64,000 nt of DNA from Metarhizium brunneum (taxonomy: Eukaryota; Ascomycota; Sordariomycetes; Hypocreales; Clavicipitaceae): positions 2,604,001-2,668,000 of the forward strand of contig NC_089428.1 of NCBI RefSeq assembly GCF_013426205.1, in the 5' to 3' direction. A program made the position numbers and the translations under genes. Below the pieces are notes generated by a model. The model was not told where the DNA came from. It did no database searches and worked only from the letters and a program-made list of their open reading frames with translations. This document shows, in pieces, positions 52,925-64,000 of this stretch (positions are counted from its first letter, which is position 1; the number at the start of each line of letters is the position of its first letter).

Positions 52925-55659
52925 GTTGGTAGAAGTTGAGAAAGGGTGGCTTGAACGTCTTGACAACAATGGCCTTGATAGTGTAGAGTGTAAATATGAG
53001 TTTGTATGAGTTTGGAAGATGGCTCCTGCTTTCTTTCCCATGATATACGAGCAGCATCTCTATATCTTTTATACTCACATGTCACCATTTCTTTTGCTAA
53101 TTTTTAGACCTTTCAGCCTTGTAGGGGCATTCTCTAAGAGCTGCGCAGAAACACCGTTGTCGAATATGGTATGATTATGCATAACGTACATGGTACAATA
53201 TTAGAAACAAAATCATCTTGTTGATGGCCTGTCAGGTCTAGCCCAACAAGGCAAATCATTAGTGTTCGCACAAGTCCGAACCAGAATACCGTAGAAGCAA
53301 AAGGGTACGCATTGAACAGTTCCCTCGTGACTCGTTTAATTGACACTATATAGCCATGTCTAGAGGAAAGCTCGGGCCTAGCCCAGACCATATCATGGCC
53401 AAACTATTTACACGACCGATCTTGGCTTCAGGCAAACGTTGGATGACGAGATAAAGCATAGCTGGGCTTAGAGGAGTGACTTGGGAGATAAACGAGTCAT
53501 TCCAGGGGCACATCCAGCCGGACAGCTGCGTTATGAATACAGCTGTGGATAGCATTTCTCCAAACTAGGTATTGCGCAGCTTTACAAAAGAACATTGAAC
53601 TTATTGAGGCATTGATACGTCATTGCCCCCCGGTGGAGTCACCAGCTCCTCGTATTTGGGGCGACGGATAGAGTGCGGACATTAATCCATATTCCGCCTA
53701 GGGGGAGGTCCCTTGATGGCCTAGACATAAGGCTATTGATGCCGGTGTCTACGGCTCGACAAGTTTGGTACGATAATTTAAACCCCATATTTCCCCTCGC
53801 ACTGCCCTACGCCCTACCAAGGAACGGTTCATCGACTATTGATGAAGGCGAGGCTTTTTCAACCCGAGCCCCTGCGTGCGTGTCCTTGTATTAATCCTAG
53901 CTAATAAAAGGCTGTATGTAAAAGGGGTGAAATTCCGCGGCGTCCGTATGTGGGCCAATTCCCTAGTTCCGGGACGTAACAAACAATCAACTACCGTAAT
54001 TAGTTACTCTTTCCAAGATGAAGATAATTTTACGGTCGACTGATGCGTCTGTTTAGTAACTAGGTAATGTGCATATCAGCAAGCGCTGATTCTATGCAAA
54101 GTGCAGGCCAGTTTCGTGGTAACCAACCCGCTGGAACGCCATGGCTAGGTAACTAGGCAGTGTTTTAAAGATCGTGACAATTCAGGCCGTCTGATGTATT
54201 TACTACGAAGCGTGGGCTGCGTATCGGCGTGTCCATGCAGATGGCAAATCTGAACACATGCCAAGCAAATACTCTGTTAGATAGGAACGCGAACCCATGT
54301 CCCGCCCAAGAATAGTTGGCCCGACTTCATCTTCCGGCATCTCTTTGACCGGGAATTAGTGTCGTATAACGCTATTTCGCGATATCCGGGCCAATACTCG
54401 TCAACTTCCTCGATTTTAATTGGCTATTTATCGCCTACCTTGCTTTATGGCCGGGAAAATCAACATGTGTTTTTTCATATAAATTTACATATCAAGGTAC
54501 ATGGAGAAGCCGGCTTGTGGTAATCGCTGTCGTAATTGCTAGTAAATCCCGACACCGGCATTTAAAGGGACCCAGCCAAAAAAAAGGGCACCTGGGTCAA
54601 GTGCTTAATAACATACATAGAGGGGATACTTGTGAACTGGGGCCAAGAGATGTGGAATCCAATCCGGGATTATGCTGGTTCGTTCCATCACCGTTTTTCC
54701 CGCAAGACCGGAATATCCTTAATAGTCACCAGGGCGGGGAAATGGGTACCGGTCGTACCTTGGGAAGATGGTTCGAGAATGAGCCAGCCTTCTTCCGCAT
54801 CTGACGTCGGGCACCTTGCCTCCACCCGCCGGGGAAGAACGAGAGCTGTTCCTGAAGTTCGGTCGATGACCGTAAACGCCGAGATCCAGAAATTCCACTA
54901 TCTTCTATTCCTAGAACTATTATGGGCCAGGATTCTCAACGTAGTTCTTATGAATTCCATATCACCAGGACCGCCTTCAGGAGAAGAGCCCCAAGGCGAG
55001 GAATCAGACTTGTCGGCGGGCTATGCAAAGCCTGGTTGAAGACTCAGAGATCATTGATTCCTTGGGATTTCCCCCATAGCTCAGACACACCACTTTTATT
55101 TAACCATTAAAATGGCATTTCCCTGTTATTCAAATAGAAGACCAGTTAGGTGGTGCGTGTACACACCACAAAAAAAAGTGCATAAATCTCATCAGCGGTG
55201 GTGTGACATGCATTCCACCTGCCTCCTGGCCAAGTCTTTAGGCTCCTTGATTATAAGAAAATGGAATCTTCAATAGGGACTCCAGCCGCTTTCAATTCTC
55301 TCATAGGACCCGCCTTTTGGAGTTCTGCGTAAGTAGGAGATTCAAGAAAACCCTTCCGCACCTGCCCAGACAGAAAAGGTGCCATATGTCTGGTGGATCA
55401 TCCTCTGGAAATACGCTACTACATATGTCTGGTAGCTTTTCTTACGTCCATGTAGCCTTTAAAAAAGAAGTTCGCCATTGAGTTTACGCTATAGACGTCT
55501 TTGATATATGGGGGAAGATCCCCCACACCCGGCTGACCCTGCATCAGGCCATGTGCATAGCAGATTCCAACTAGACGATAAGAAGATGCATTTGATGCAT
55601 GGCCTATCGACGAACGACGAGAGGAGTTGCGGATCCGAAAAGAATGACTACTTCATCCC
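52925..55659. other. A+T-rich gene-poor region
   Basis: About 2.7 kb. Open frames (for example 53134-53391 and 53346-53555 on minus, 54632-55039 on plus) have no family signature and do not join into a coherent gene. Several may be remnants of decayed genes. No RNA gene is seen. Confidence 0.5.
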
Positions 55660-57150
55660 CAATTTGTTTTTTTCTTTTTTAGTGCTAGGCCCATGTAGTC
55701 GTTCATCATGAAGAGACTCCGCATTTTACAAGCCGTAGAACGTCTTGAAGCGGATTCCACTGACTGTTTTGGCTCCTCGCCAAATATACGCATGATGAAG
55801 TTGACAGAGTCGTGATTCGCAGGGCATTCGCCTCCCAGTACGTACGGATGCCACCACTCTGCGAAACTATCGGCGCATAGCATGGAGCATAATGCCTCCA
55901 AAAGGCTTTCTCCTGTTTTTTACTTCTTTTTAAAACTAGCAAAGTGGGAAAATAGTAGTCTGATTGCTTCAATTGCCTGAAAATTACTTAAGAGCTGCGC
56001 ATTTCCATCTACTGGAATGATATCATTAATGACGCCACAGCGGACGCCTAGAGCTTGAAGGAAATGGCCTTCAATACAAAAGGAACTGGGTCCCAATTCT
56101 GCAACGTGTCGATTTATAAAATGCAAGTGATAGATGGTCAATGGCGTAGAGCCGTCCGGGACCCAGCTAGGCAGACAGATAGCAGGGGAGTCCCGCAGCT
56201 CACACTGCCGCAAAAAATAGGGCTCTTCGAAATGTGCCATGTGCTACGATGTTACATTAATATACAGATCCGAAGTTGTCTTGCCATAGTCTGGAATAAT
56301 GCCGAGTTTTTGTTCATCTTCGTCTAGCCGGTTGAGAACACCAAATGCTTATCTCTTGGGTCGAAACACTCCGCACCTCTGGTTTCTTGTCTGAGGGAAG
56401 TAAGAGAAATGCGTCGTTTGGAAGTCAAGACAACGGTATCAACAATCTGCAGCCTATCACGAGGAGCCACACGAGAAGTAGTATCCAGTGTTCGTGAGAG
56501 CGGCTTCCGGAAGAATAAAAAAATTGCAGGGCAAAAGTCTGATCAATTTATCCCTTTGGGGCCTTTGGGACCACATAGTAGGGCGGCAGAAGGTCCGCCA
56601 AGTCCAATCTCTTGTCGAATCAAAAGTCTCCCAAACAATGGGCGACATATGGGCTCATACAGAGCCGTAAGTTCTCTCTTTCCAAGTGGGATCTCGTGAC
56701 TCAAGTCCACCCAGTGCAACTCTGTAGCACATCTGGGCGTCAACGAGCCCGTGCCAAAATCAACATTGATCAGACCAGAAATAAAGTCCAGTTGTTGTAG
56801 GACATAGGTGCTATAGAGTTCTTCAAGCCCAAGAAATGGGAAAACCGGGTTTGCTAAGCGATAGATATCACCCATCACGGAAACTTGCTGGGTCCGCTCA
56901 AGGGTATTCTTCTGATCAATGCAGATTACATCAGCCCAAACTGGACGTCGGTGGTCTGGGTATCGGAGTTGCCTAATAGCGGATACGAGATTCTCCGTTA
57001 TTAATGTGAGATCGACTTATGGATTCATCGTAGACATGAACCATGACAGGACTATCTTGTATAATAGTGTTGCATATCTCGGTGGACTGTCGGGGTCAAG
57101 AATTTCATGGCGGATGACGATATGAACTGGAGCCGAAACGATTCGGTACG
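55660..57150 (-). pseudogene. Decayed HET-domain (heterokaryon incompatibility) gene
   Basis: Read on the minus strand, pieces of a HET protein appear in order but in different frames. First comes NLVSAIRQLRYPD, then VWADVICIDQKNTLERTQQ (about 56889-56945), MGDIYRLANPVFPFLGLEE and RLLIRQEIGL. Then, after a stop at 56543, CFDPRDKHLVF (about 56337-56367) and LPSWVPD (about 56150-56170). The tail is ACKMRSLFMMNDYMGLAL (about 55690-55740). These correspond to the usual HET blocks (AICINQ, VMGEIY, WVLQE, DPRDK, LPSWVPDW and the C-terminal GYMGL). Frameshifts and stops separate at least four pieces, and the N-terminal start is not found. HET proteins trigger cell death on contact with incompatible partners; this copy should be inactive. 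Confidence 0.85.
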
Positions 57151-58447
57151 AGCCTCAGTCCGATACAGTAAAAGTCAACCTTTTACGAATATTATATTAG
57201 TCACAAAATAATTTATACTATGGGTATTAAATAGATGAAACCGTTGTCTCCCTATTGGCCTACACCAATCCAAGTACTTTAGAAAGACTGGCATATAGAA
57301 TCCACTTGCGAACAAATCTTTGGCGTGATTCGGATATGGTAATAACTGACTGCCCACTGGCAAATTGATCACGTATTGACGAAAAACTGGTTCAAATGTA
57401 GTGGAACAATACTGCTTTGGCTGTGTGCCTAGTGTATGTAATGTGTAGTAAACCTGCTCTCCCGATATCGGATTAATTTACCAGAGGCCATATGTGTCAA
57501 CAGAAATATAAGGGGGTGTGTTTGCTGTCCAATTAGAGCTCGTTCTTCTTGTGACAATAGGGTATCAGGATATCCGAGTATGCCCCCCGCACGGGTAGTT
57601 CTGCCAAGATAAACCCTAAGTACTTAATTCCTTGAGGAATCCAGCCGTTACATATAGGCTCTCTAGTCGCAGTGTGTTGCATTTGTATCAGATCTCTGCA
57701 CTCAACGTTGGCATGTTAGACCGTCGCGAGGACAACGTAGTGATTTCTCGAAGTAAAAGTAAATCATCAAAGAGGCTAATAAACAAACCTAGATGGATTT
57801 ACGAGCTCATTAACGATCCAGATAGTCTTTGTAGGCTGAGCAAGTAGTATAAATCGAAGGAAAGGGCTCTCAAAATGCCCAAATAAATCGACAATCGTAT
57901 CTGATATGATGGTCTCATCCCTACACTTATTTTACTCCTGGAACCCGGTCGAGCTTAAACGAGCTTGCTTCTAGAATAAGTATTAAACAGTGATGCTGAG
58001 CGCAATTGATGTCATGACGCACGACAATCACCCTTGAGCCACGCCCAAAACATCCACTTATATTACACACTGTCCTAAAGTTAGCCTCGTTACTCAACTT
58101 TGCCCGTCATTCACACCAAAACCAGGACGGCGTTACCATTTGCAGTCCCAATCCGCACTATGCAGCAGAGACACAGGATCAAAGTGAAATGGTGTGATCA
58201 AGTGGCGGGATAGAACATCTTATTGGACATTACGAAGCTATGACGTTGCCGTTGTAACATGGCTGACTGCTGTGGCGGCATGCTCTCGCCGGGCACATGA
58301 TGCTTCTGAGGGGAAGCTATAAAACGGTCAAGCTGTGCCCCGGTGGCAAATTGTTGACTCGAATACCTTTCAACTCTTTGGCCAAGAGACTAAAGATCTG
58401 ACTTGCAACGTAAAAAGCTACAATCATCTTCAATACATCAATACACA
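57151..58447. other. A+T-rich spacer, right edge of the gene-poor region
   Basis: About 1.3 kb without a supported gene. The composition becomes more balanced from about 58.0 kb, and a TATA box at 58318 belongs to the following small gene. Confidence 0.45.
58318..58324 (+). promoter_or_regulatory. TATA box of the 58448 gene
   Basis: TATAAAA 130 bp before the start codon at 58448, followed by a leader of plausible length. Confidence 0.5.
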
Positions 58448-58757
58448 ATGAGCGATCCAGCACACCCACATCCCAATCCAAGACATCCGGATTACGAGAC
58501 GGGACTCACGGATGAGGCGGTAATCGAGGGCCACGACCTGATTCAGCACGCCGAGGAGGAGGAGGAGAGAGTATGCAGCGCTTCAAATAGTCCAACAACT
58601 GGCCAGGTTTTTCGCTAACCATGTGAACCAGATGCATCCAGACAAGCCAGAGCCGACGATGCCGGTAGCAAACCCACCGGCTGGGCAGCAGGCCAAACAT
58701 GACAAGAAGGAGTCAACAATGGACAAGGTCAAGCACGCGTTGCATTTAAACAAGTAA
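58448..58757 (+). CDS. Small hydrophilic conserved-type protein
   Basis: Exons 58448-58570 and 58632-58757 join in phase across a 61-nt intron (GTATGC, branch-like CTAACC, ACCAG) to 82 residues. It contains HPNPRHPDYETGLTDEAVIE, a run of five Glu and a Lys-rich C-terminus (KKESTMDKVKHALHLNK). It has no Cys or Trp, no signal peptide and no membrane segment, and is probably disordered or helical. Short hydrophilic proteins of this kind are often stress-induced in filamentous fungi; that is inference. The first exon alone gives a misleading frame ending at 58618. Confidence 0.78.
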
Positions 58758-59687
58758 CCAACAACGCCGTGCGTGACTTGACGGATTGGTGACTTGGACG
58801 TTGCCAAGTCGGGACTTTCGCTTTTCATAAAATGGGTTCAATGTTTCAAAGGCTCGGTTATATTGGTTATTGGAATTCGCTGTGGGCCTCCAGATTGTCA
58901 CCAAGTCAAATTGCCCCAGCAAAGTCTTTTTTTTTTTTTTGGTGGCCGTAACTGGTGGCTGTCGCGGAACAGCAACAGGATTATAATGGCATTCTCTCCG
59001 GGGGGAATGGTGAAGACACGGACAGGTTACTGCATGAAAAATTGGACTACTTGACAGTAATTAAATCAGTTGACGTCTTTTGAACATGGGCGACCGCAAA
59101 AAACAGCTATGCCGTGTCGTAAGGCCGATTCAATTACAAAGTCAAAGGATGCACAGTGGCCGTAGTAGAAAAAGAAATCAATCGACTACCGGTGAAAATA
59201 CTGGCATTTCACCCCATTGGAACGCAAACATGTACGTGATTTGCATACCCGTGCCGAGCCATGCCTACATGTACTCGACGCATTAGAAAGCATCCGTGGA
59301 GAGATGGAAGCTTGTTCGGTGACCTCGGAGCATCGTTGCAGCCTCGGCAGTGACACCGGGCTTCATGACAGCATCAATCCCGACGTCGATCTCCCCACAC
59401 TTCGTTCATTTAGCTTCGACTCGTTTATTTACGCACCACGGCGAGTGGGCTTTCCCGAGGTTTACAACATAGCAGCTCCCGATCCGGCAACGTCTCCGGG
59501 TTGCCGTGCTCATACTTGAACAATTCCAGTTACTTCAGCCGAACGCCAGCACTGTTGTATTACCAATCTCGATATTGCTGGCGTGGCTGAAAAGTGGATA
59601 GATGACTTCTGGAGGACGCTTATAAACGATGTCGCCTGGCCGTCTGGACATGTCAATACGCCCGTCCTGGTCCATCTCGCAGCGACA
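58758..59687. other. Intergenic region
   Basis: About 0.9 kb with a T-run near 58926-58940. A 100-codon forward frame at 59217-59519 has no domain and weak protein character. The frame of the oxidoreductase is open upstream to an ATG at 59583, but alignment with the family favours the ATG at 59688. Confidence 0.45.
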
Positions 59688-60883
59688 ATGAAGCAAGACA
59701 ATCTGTCCGTGGTCCTTGCCGAGCGGCCAACCGGTGCCATTATTCCCGGCCAGACTTTTCACCAAAAGACTACGCCTTTACCGTCGCCCGCCGATCTGCA
59801 AGATGGCCAAATTCTGGTCGAGACGGTCTATCTGTCCCTGGACCCCGCCATGCGCGGCTGGTTAAACGGTGAGAAGTCAATGATGTGTCCATGGATCCCA
59901 AACAACACCAGCGCCATTGAATGCTGACGAGCCCCGTGGGCAAGACGTCCGTTCCTACCTCCCGCCCGTGAAGCTCGGCGCGGTCATGCGAGGAGCCACG
60001 GCAGCCCGCGTTCTCGCTTCCAAGAGCAAGCAGGCGGCCCCCGGGGACTACGTGAGCGCCATGTCCGGGTGGACGGAATACGCCGTCCTCGACGAGGGCC
60101 AGTTTGAGCCGGCGTCGTCGTTCCCCGGCCTCAACGCCAACGAACCCCAGGACATGCTCTCTGTCCTGGGGCTCACCGGCGCGACCGCCTGGTGGGGAAT
60201 GACGCAGATCGGCGACCCCAAGCCCGGCGAGCTCGTCGTCGTCTCCGGCGCCGCGGGCGCGACGGGCAGCGTTGCCGGCCAGATTGCCAAGATCAAGGGC
60301 GCAACCGTTGTCGGCATCTGCGGCTCCGACGCCAAGTGCAGCTGGCTTGTCAATGAGCTCGGGTTCGACGTTGCGCTCAACTACAAGGCGTCTGATTTCA
60401 GGGACCAGTTCAAGGCCGCCACCAAGAGCTACATTGACGTGTATTTCGACAATGGTTTGTCCACCCCGTCACTGCGACTCCCGTCTCTCTGCCATGTTTG
60501 TCACTGACCAAGGACCAGTGGGCGGCGACATTCTCGACATGTGTCTGGCGCGGGCCAAGGAGCACTCGCGGTTTGTCATGTGCGGAGGAATCAGCCAGTA
60601 CAACTCGGCCAACCCCGTCGGCCCCAAGAACATTGCCAGGGTGATTACCATGAGAATCAGGATGCAGGGCTTTATAGTGTTTGACCACCGGGACCGCATC
60701 CCCGAGATCCGGAGAGAGCTGTCGCAATGGCTGGCCGAGGGAAAGTTGAAGAAGACGGAGACAATCGTCAAGGGCGGACTGGCCGTCGCGGAGCAGGCCT
60801 TGGTGGACTTGTACAATGGTTCGAACCAGGGCAAGTTGCTGGTGGAAGTGAAGAGCCCGTCGGCACCTGCATTGAAGTTGTAA
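59688..60883 (+). CDS. NADP-dependent medium-chain oxidoreductase (CurA/PTGR type)
   Basis: Exons 59688-59868, 59912-60454 and 60519-60883 join in phase (introns 43 and 64 nt) to 362 residues. The zinc-free MDR architecture is visible. The N-terminal catalytic lobe has ILVETVYLSLDPAMRGWL, SYLPPVKLGAVMRG and YVSAMSGWTEYAVL. The Rossmann lobe has LGLTGATAWWGM, VVVSGAAGATGSVAGQIAKI (nucleotide-binding Gly-rich loop) and VVGICGSDAKC. The C-terminal part has FVMCGGISQYNS and IRMQGFIVFDH. Relatives (leukotriene B4 12-hydroxydehydrogenase, COG2130) reduce the double bond of alpha,beta-unsaturated ketones and aldehydes with NADPH in the cytosol. The likely role is detoxification or secondary metabolism; the actual substrate is unknown. 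The first intron is short, so that junction is slightly uncertain. Confidence 0.92.
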
Positions 60884-61830
60884 TAGTGTTCCATTTATGC
60901 CAGGCGATGACAAGTTGAATGGAGAAATAATCCAACAGACCCCAGCCGATTCCTCGTCCCATGACTCTGAAACAGTCGCAGTGTTGTCATTATTCCAGCA
61001 CCATGGCTCGGAGTAATATCAGTGAAAGAAATTTATAAAAAAAATTTGAAAAGGAAAAAACGCAAAGGACCATTGTCTCTCCAGTCATGGCTGTTGGCTA
61101 CGTATTAGAACTATTTAGAGGAACAAGTTCGACAGGCAAATTCTGAAGCTACATGTGCTTATGCACCAGACTCAATACACGGCCAAGAATCAGTACCAGG
61201 GTAAGCTTCCCTCATTGGAGCAAAGCGTCAAGTCCATGTCTGGTGGCGTCTGGTGGAGGGCGAGCCATGGGTCGGATTGGCCAAGGATCCAACAAGCCAA
61301 CTGCCGGGGTGCTACTCATATATGACGCACCAGACGTCAATAGTTCATCCCAGACCGCTTTGTTTGCTGCGACACGCTCCAGTCTTTTTCAGACGGGTCG
61401 GGAACCTTCATGGCCGCGTCTGTTTGCTGCCAGTATCTGGCAGCGATTCCGTAGTCCACAAGAATGCCCAATTCCCTAATGTCTGGTCAATGGAGGACAT
61501 GTATTCCGATTTCCTGTTTTTTTTTTTTTTTTTTGCAGCATTTCCATTGTATCCCGTCTCGATTCCTGCGTGCCGAAGAGGCTAGCGTCAAATCCATCTC
61601 AAAACCGAGCACACCAGCATCTCGAAACCAATTGCGTCAATTAATTGCCCGAAAAGCTTAAATCCCAGCCATTGACGCTCGTTGCCAAGTACCCGGTACA
61701 GGTCCAGGGGGCTTCACGTTTCAACTCGGACAGAAATGGCACAAACTTGACAGAGCTCTTTTATTCTCGCTAGAAACTCACTGCTCACCAACTTCGGTCC
61801 AAGTGTACAGAGCACGAGTATTCTCTCGCC
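60884..61830. other. Intergenic region
   Basis: About 0.95 kb with an A-run near 61037-61047 and a long T-run at 61517-61535. No gene is supported; the forward frames at 61153-61585 are low-complexity and without domains. Confidence 0.45.
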
Positions 61831-63788
61831 ATGGCCGCGCGATGCGACAGCCCCGACTTCTCTGACTTTGAGCAAGTCGACGTTCCCGAGATTCCGCAAA
61901 CCCCGCTGCTATCAAGCAGCCATGAACTTTCAGTCTCCTCCTCAACAGGAGATGGCCACCCGCCTTGGCAGGGCCATCGAGACAAACTGGTTGGCCTCGT
62001 TGACATGGGAAGGTATTGACATGTCAAGCTCCGCGCGCAGCTACCGCTCACCAGGCGTTCCACTAATCAAAGATTCGTATTCTTGTCTGCGACTGTAGCA
62101 ACGGGATTCGATTTTCCATCACCGACCTCTCCGACCCATTGGCCCGAATACTCAATCCCGTCATAGTATACCGCTCGTCCATCTCCCTCTACGACGCGCA
62201 GTTTGACCCCGAGACCGGGGACCAGATCCCCATACCCGAGACTACCATCACCGCCGTGTGCGAAGTCCTCCAACGCTTCATGGTGGTGTGCAAAGACTTT
62301 GACGTCCCCGAGGAGCACATCTACCTTGTGGCCACGGAAGCCACCCGCCTGGCCAAGAACTCGGCGCAGCTGCTCCAATCCATCAAAGAAGCCACCGGCA
62401 AGAATGTCGAGTTGATTGAAAAGGAAATGGAAGGCCAGATAGGCGCGCTGGGCATTGCAAGTGGCTTCCTGACCATGGAAGGACTCGTCATGGATCTCGG
62501 CGGAGGCAGCACCCAGATTACCTGGATCATCAGCCGGCAGGGCCACATCAGGACGAGCACAAACGGGAGTGTTAGCTTTCCATACGGAGCGGCAGCCCTC
62601 ACCAAGACGCTCGACGACATCAGGAAGGGAAAGGATGAAAAGGACGCCGACCACGCGGTAGAGCAGCTGCGCAAAGAAATGGTGAGTAATTTCAGGGATG
62701 CGTACCAGCGGCTTCAGGTCCCTCAGGCCATGGTGGAGGAGGCGCAGAGAGAAGGCGGATTCCGCATCTATCTCTCTGGAGGTGGCTTCCGAGGATGGGG
62801 TTACCTACTTCTGTACCTCAACCAATCCCAAGGAAAACACTATCCCATATCAATCATCAACGGCTACACTGTGGGAAGAGAGCAGTTTGAAGACACAAAG
62901 TCGATAGAAAAGGCCGCCAAGGCGGCTCGTGATATATTTCGCATCTCGGATAGAAGACGCTCCCAGGTCCCCGCCGTCGCTTTTCTGGTCAATGTTCTTG
63001 CCGAGGCGATCCCTCTTGGGATCAGGGAAGCGCATTTCTGCCAGGGTGGTGTGCGGGAGGGATACCTGTTCAGACAACTTGCTGCGAGGATCCGAAGAGA
63101 GGCCCCTCTCGAGGTCATCACCAGGAATTTTGCACCGGGATCCAGGCTCCAGATCCAAGAGCTCATCAGGGGAGCCATCCCAAAGCCGTCCAAGGACGCT
63201 ACCAGGAGATTCCCGCCAGACTTTGGCGGCCATGTCATGGAGGCCTTTACCAACGTCATGTACGTCCACATGTTCATGTCGAAAGAGACGGCTTCCACGG
63301 CGGCGCTTTACTCGACGAGCTCCGGGATCCTGGCATCTACGCTTGGCGTGTCTCACCAAGACCGTGCGCGGCTCGCTCTCATGCTGCAAGCTCGGTATCG
63401 CGGGGAACTGCCACCCCGCGAGGTGGAGTTCCGCGATGCCCTCCGGGGCATCATCAGCCCAGAGGATGTCTGGTGGGCTCAGTACCTGGGAAGGGTTGGC
63501 TTTGTTATAACCTGCTTGTATCCCTCGGGCAAGGTGGACCCGGCCAATTTGAAGGTTCTCTTCTCCTCGTCGTGGTCGTCGACCCTGGGGAAAAAGGGAA
63601 CCAAGGAAGGCCTTGTGCTCAAGATTTCTATTCGAAAGGTCAAGCACGACCCGGAGAAGTTGAAGAAGCTTGTGACGGATAACTTGAAAGTAATTGAAAA
63701 GTCAGGGAAGAAGAAGAATTGGGCTGGCAAGGACCAGTCCTGGGGGATGAAAGTTGAAGTGAGGGTAGCTGAGGAACAAATACTGTAG
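61831..63788 (+). CDS. RTG2: Ppx/GppA-type phosphatase, retrograde regulation protein 2 (RTG2)
   Basis: Exons 61831-62012 and 62099-63788 join in phase (AG/C, intron 86 nt) to 623 residues. The junction rebuilds the first phosphate-binding loop, LVGLVDMGSNGIRFSITDLS, which confirms the splice. Further ASKHA-fold motifs are YLVATEATRLAKN, GQIGALGIASGFL, VMDLGGGSTQITWI and IYLSGGGFRGWGYL. The long C-terminal half (HFCQGGVREGYLF, ALYSTSSGILASTLGVSHQDR) is typical of fungal RTG2 homologs. Relatives hydrolyse exopolyphosphate or pppGpp in bacteria. In S. cerevisiae Rtg2 relays mitochondrial dysfunction to the nucleus and carries this same domain. In filamentous fungi the role is less defined. It appears to be an ordinary chromosomal gene marking the right flank. 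Confidence 0.93.
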
Positions 63789-64000
63789 AGCGACAATTGT
63801 AACCACAGATTTGGTGCTACTTTGGCGATAAAGAAAGACGAAAATTCTGGGCATGTGCGATTGTTCATACGACATTCAGGGTAAGGGTTCCTTGTGATGG
63901 AGGAATGGGCATGAACAGAATCATCTTCTGTACCTGCCTAATCTAGAAATTCTACAGCTAAAGGCTTTGCAACATTTAACCCAGTGGAACGTTCTCCTTA

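Noticed and set aside
54632..55039. 135-codon forward frame
   Set aside because: No domain, lies in an A+T-rich decayed stretch, does not connect to other exons.

Overview
The window looks like a chromosome segment of a filamentous ascomycete, probably Hypocreales. Genes are split by short introns of about 43-70 nt with GTRAGT-like donors and CTAAC-like branch sites. The families present are typical of such fungi: LaeA-like methyltransferase, RTA1, fungal ascorbate-oxidase-type multicopper oxidase, HET, FunK1 kinase, DUF7924 and a DUF3435 recombinase. The species is not determined. Coding models below were spliced by eye and checked for reading phase.

Left flank (1-21 kb): ordinary or secondary-metabolism-like genes with long empty spacers. 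These are an AnmK-type anhydro-N-acetylmuramic acid kinase, a very G+C-rich 761-residue orphan, a six-exon LaeA-like SAM methyltransferase, an amino-acid permease, a secreted multicopper oxidase and an RTA1-like membrane protein.

Middle (about 22-50 kb): an accessory island. It holds a small gene with a chromo-like C-terminus, a FunK1 kinase with a nuclease-like N-terminal half, a truncated FunK1 copy beside it and a relic of a third. A convergent, 3'-overlapping gene pair of unknown function (called A/B here) occurs twice. The island also has a coiled-coil protein with tandem repeats, a DUF7924 gene broken by a nonsense codon and a 13-bp tandem duplication, an intact acidic orphan (D2) with a decayed copy (D1), a chromodomain protein, two non-coding arrays of short motifs, and an apparently intact four-exon DUF3435 tyrosine recombinase of the type called Captain in Starship giant transposons. 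The Captain is on the minus strand and faces this cargo, so the 22-47 kb genes are plausible Starship cargo. I could not define the ends of an element.

Right flank: 50-57.5 kb is gene-poor and A+T-rich, with one unknown three-exon gene and a decayed HET (heterokaryon incompatibility) gene. From 58.4 kb conserved-looking genes return: a small hydrophilic protein, an NADP-dependent MDR oxidoreductase and an RTG2-type Ppx/GppA phosphatase. The most interesting signals are the Captain, the duplicated A/B module, and the co-location of FunK1, DUF7924 and chromodomain genes, with repeated duplication and decay around them.
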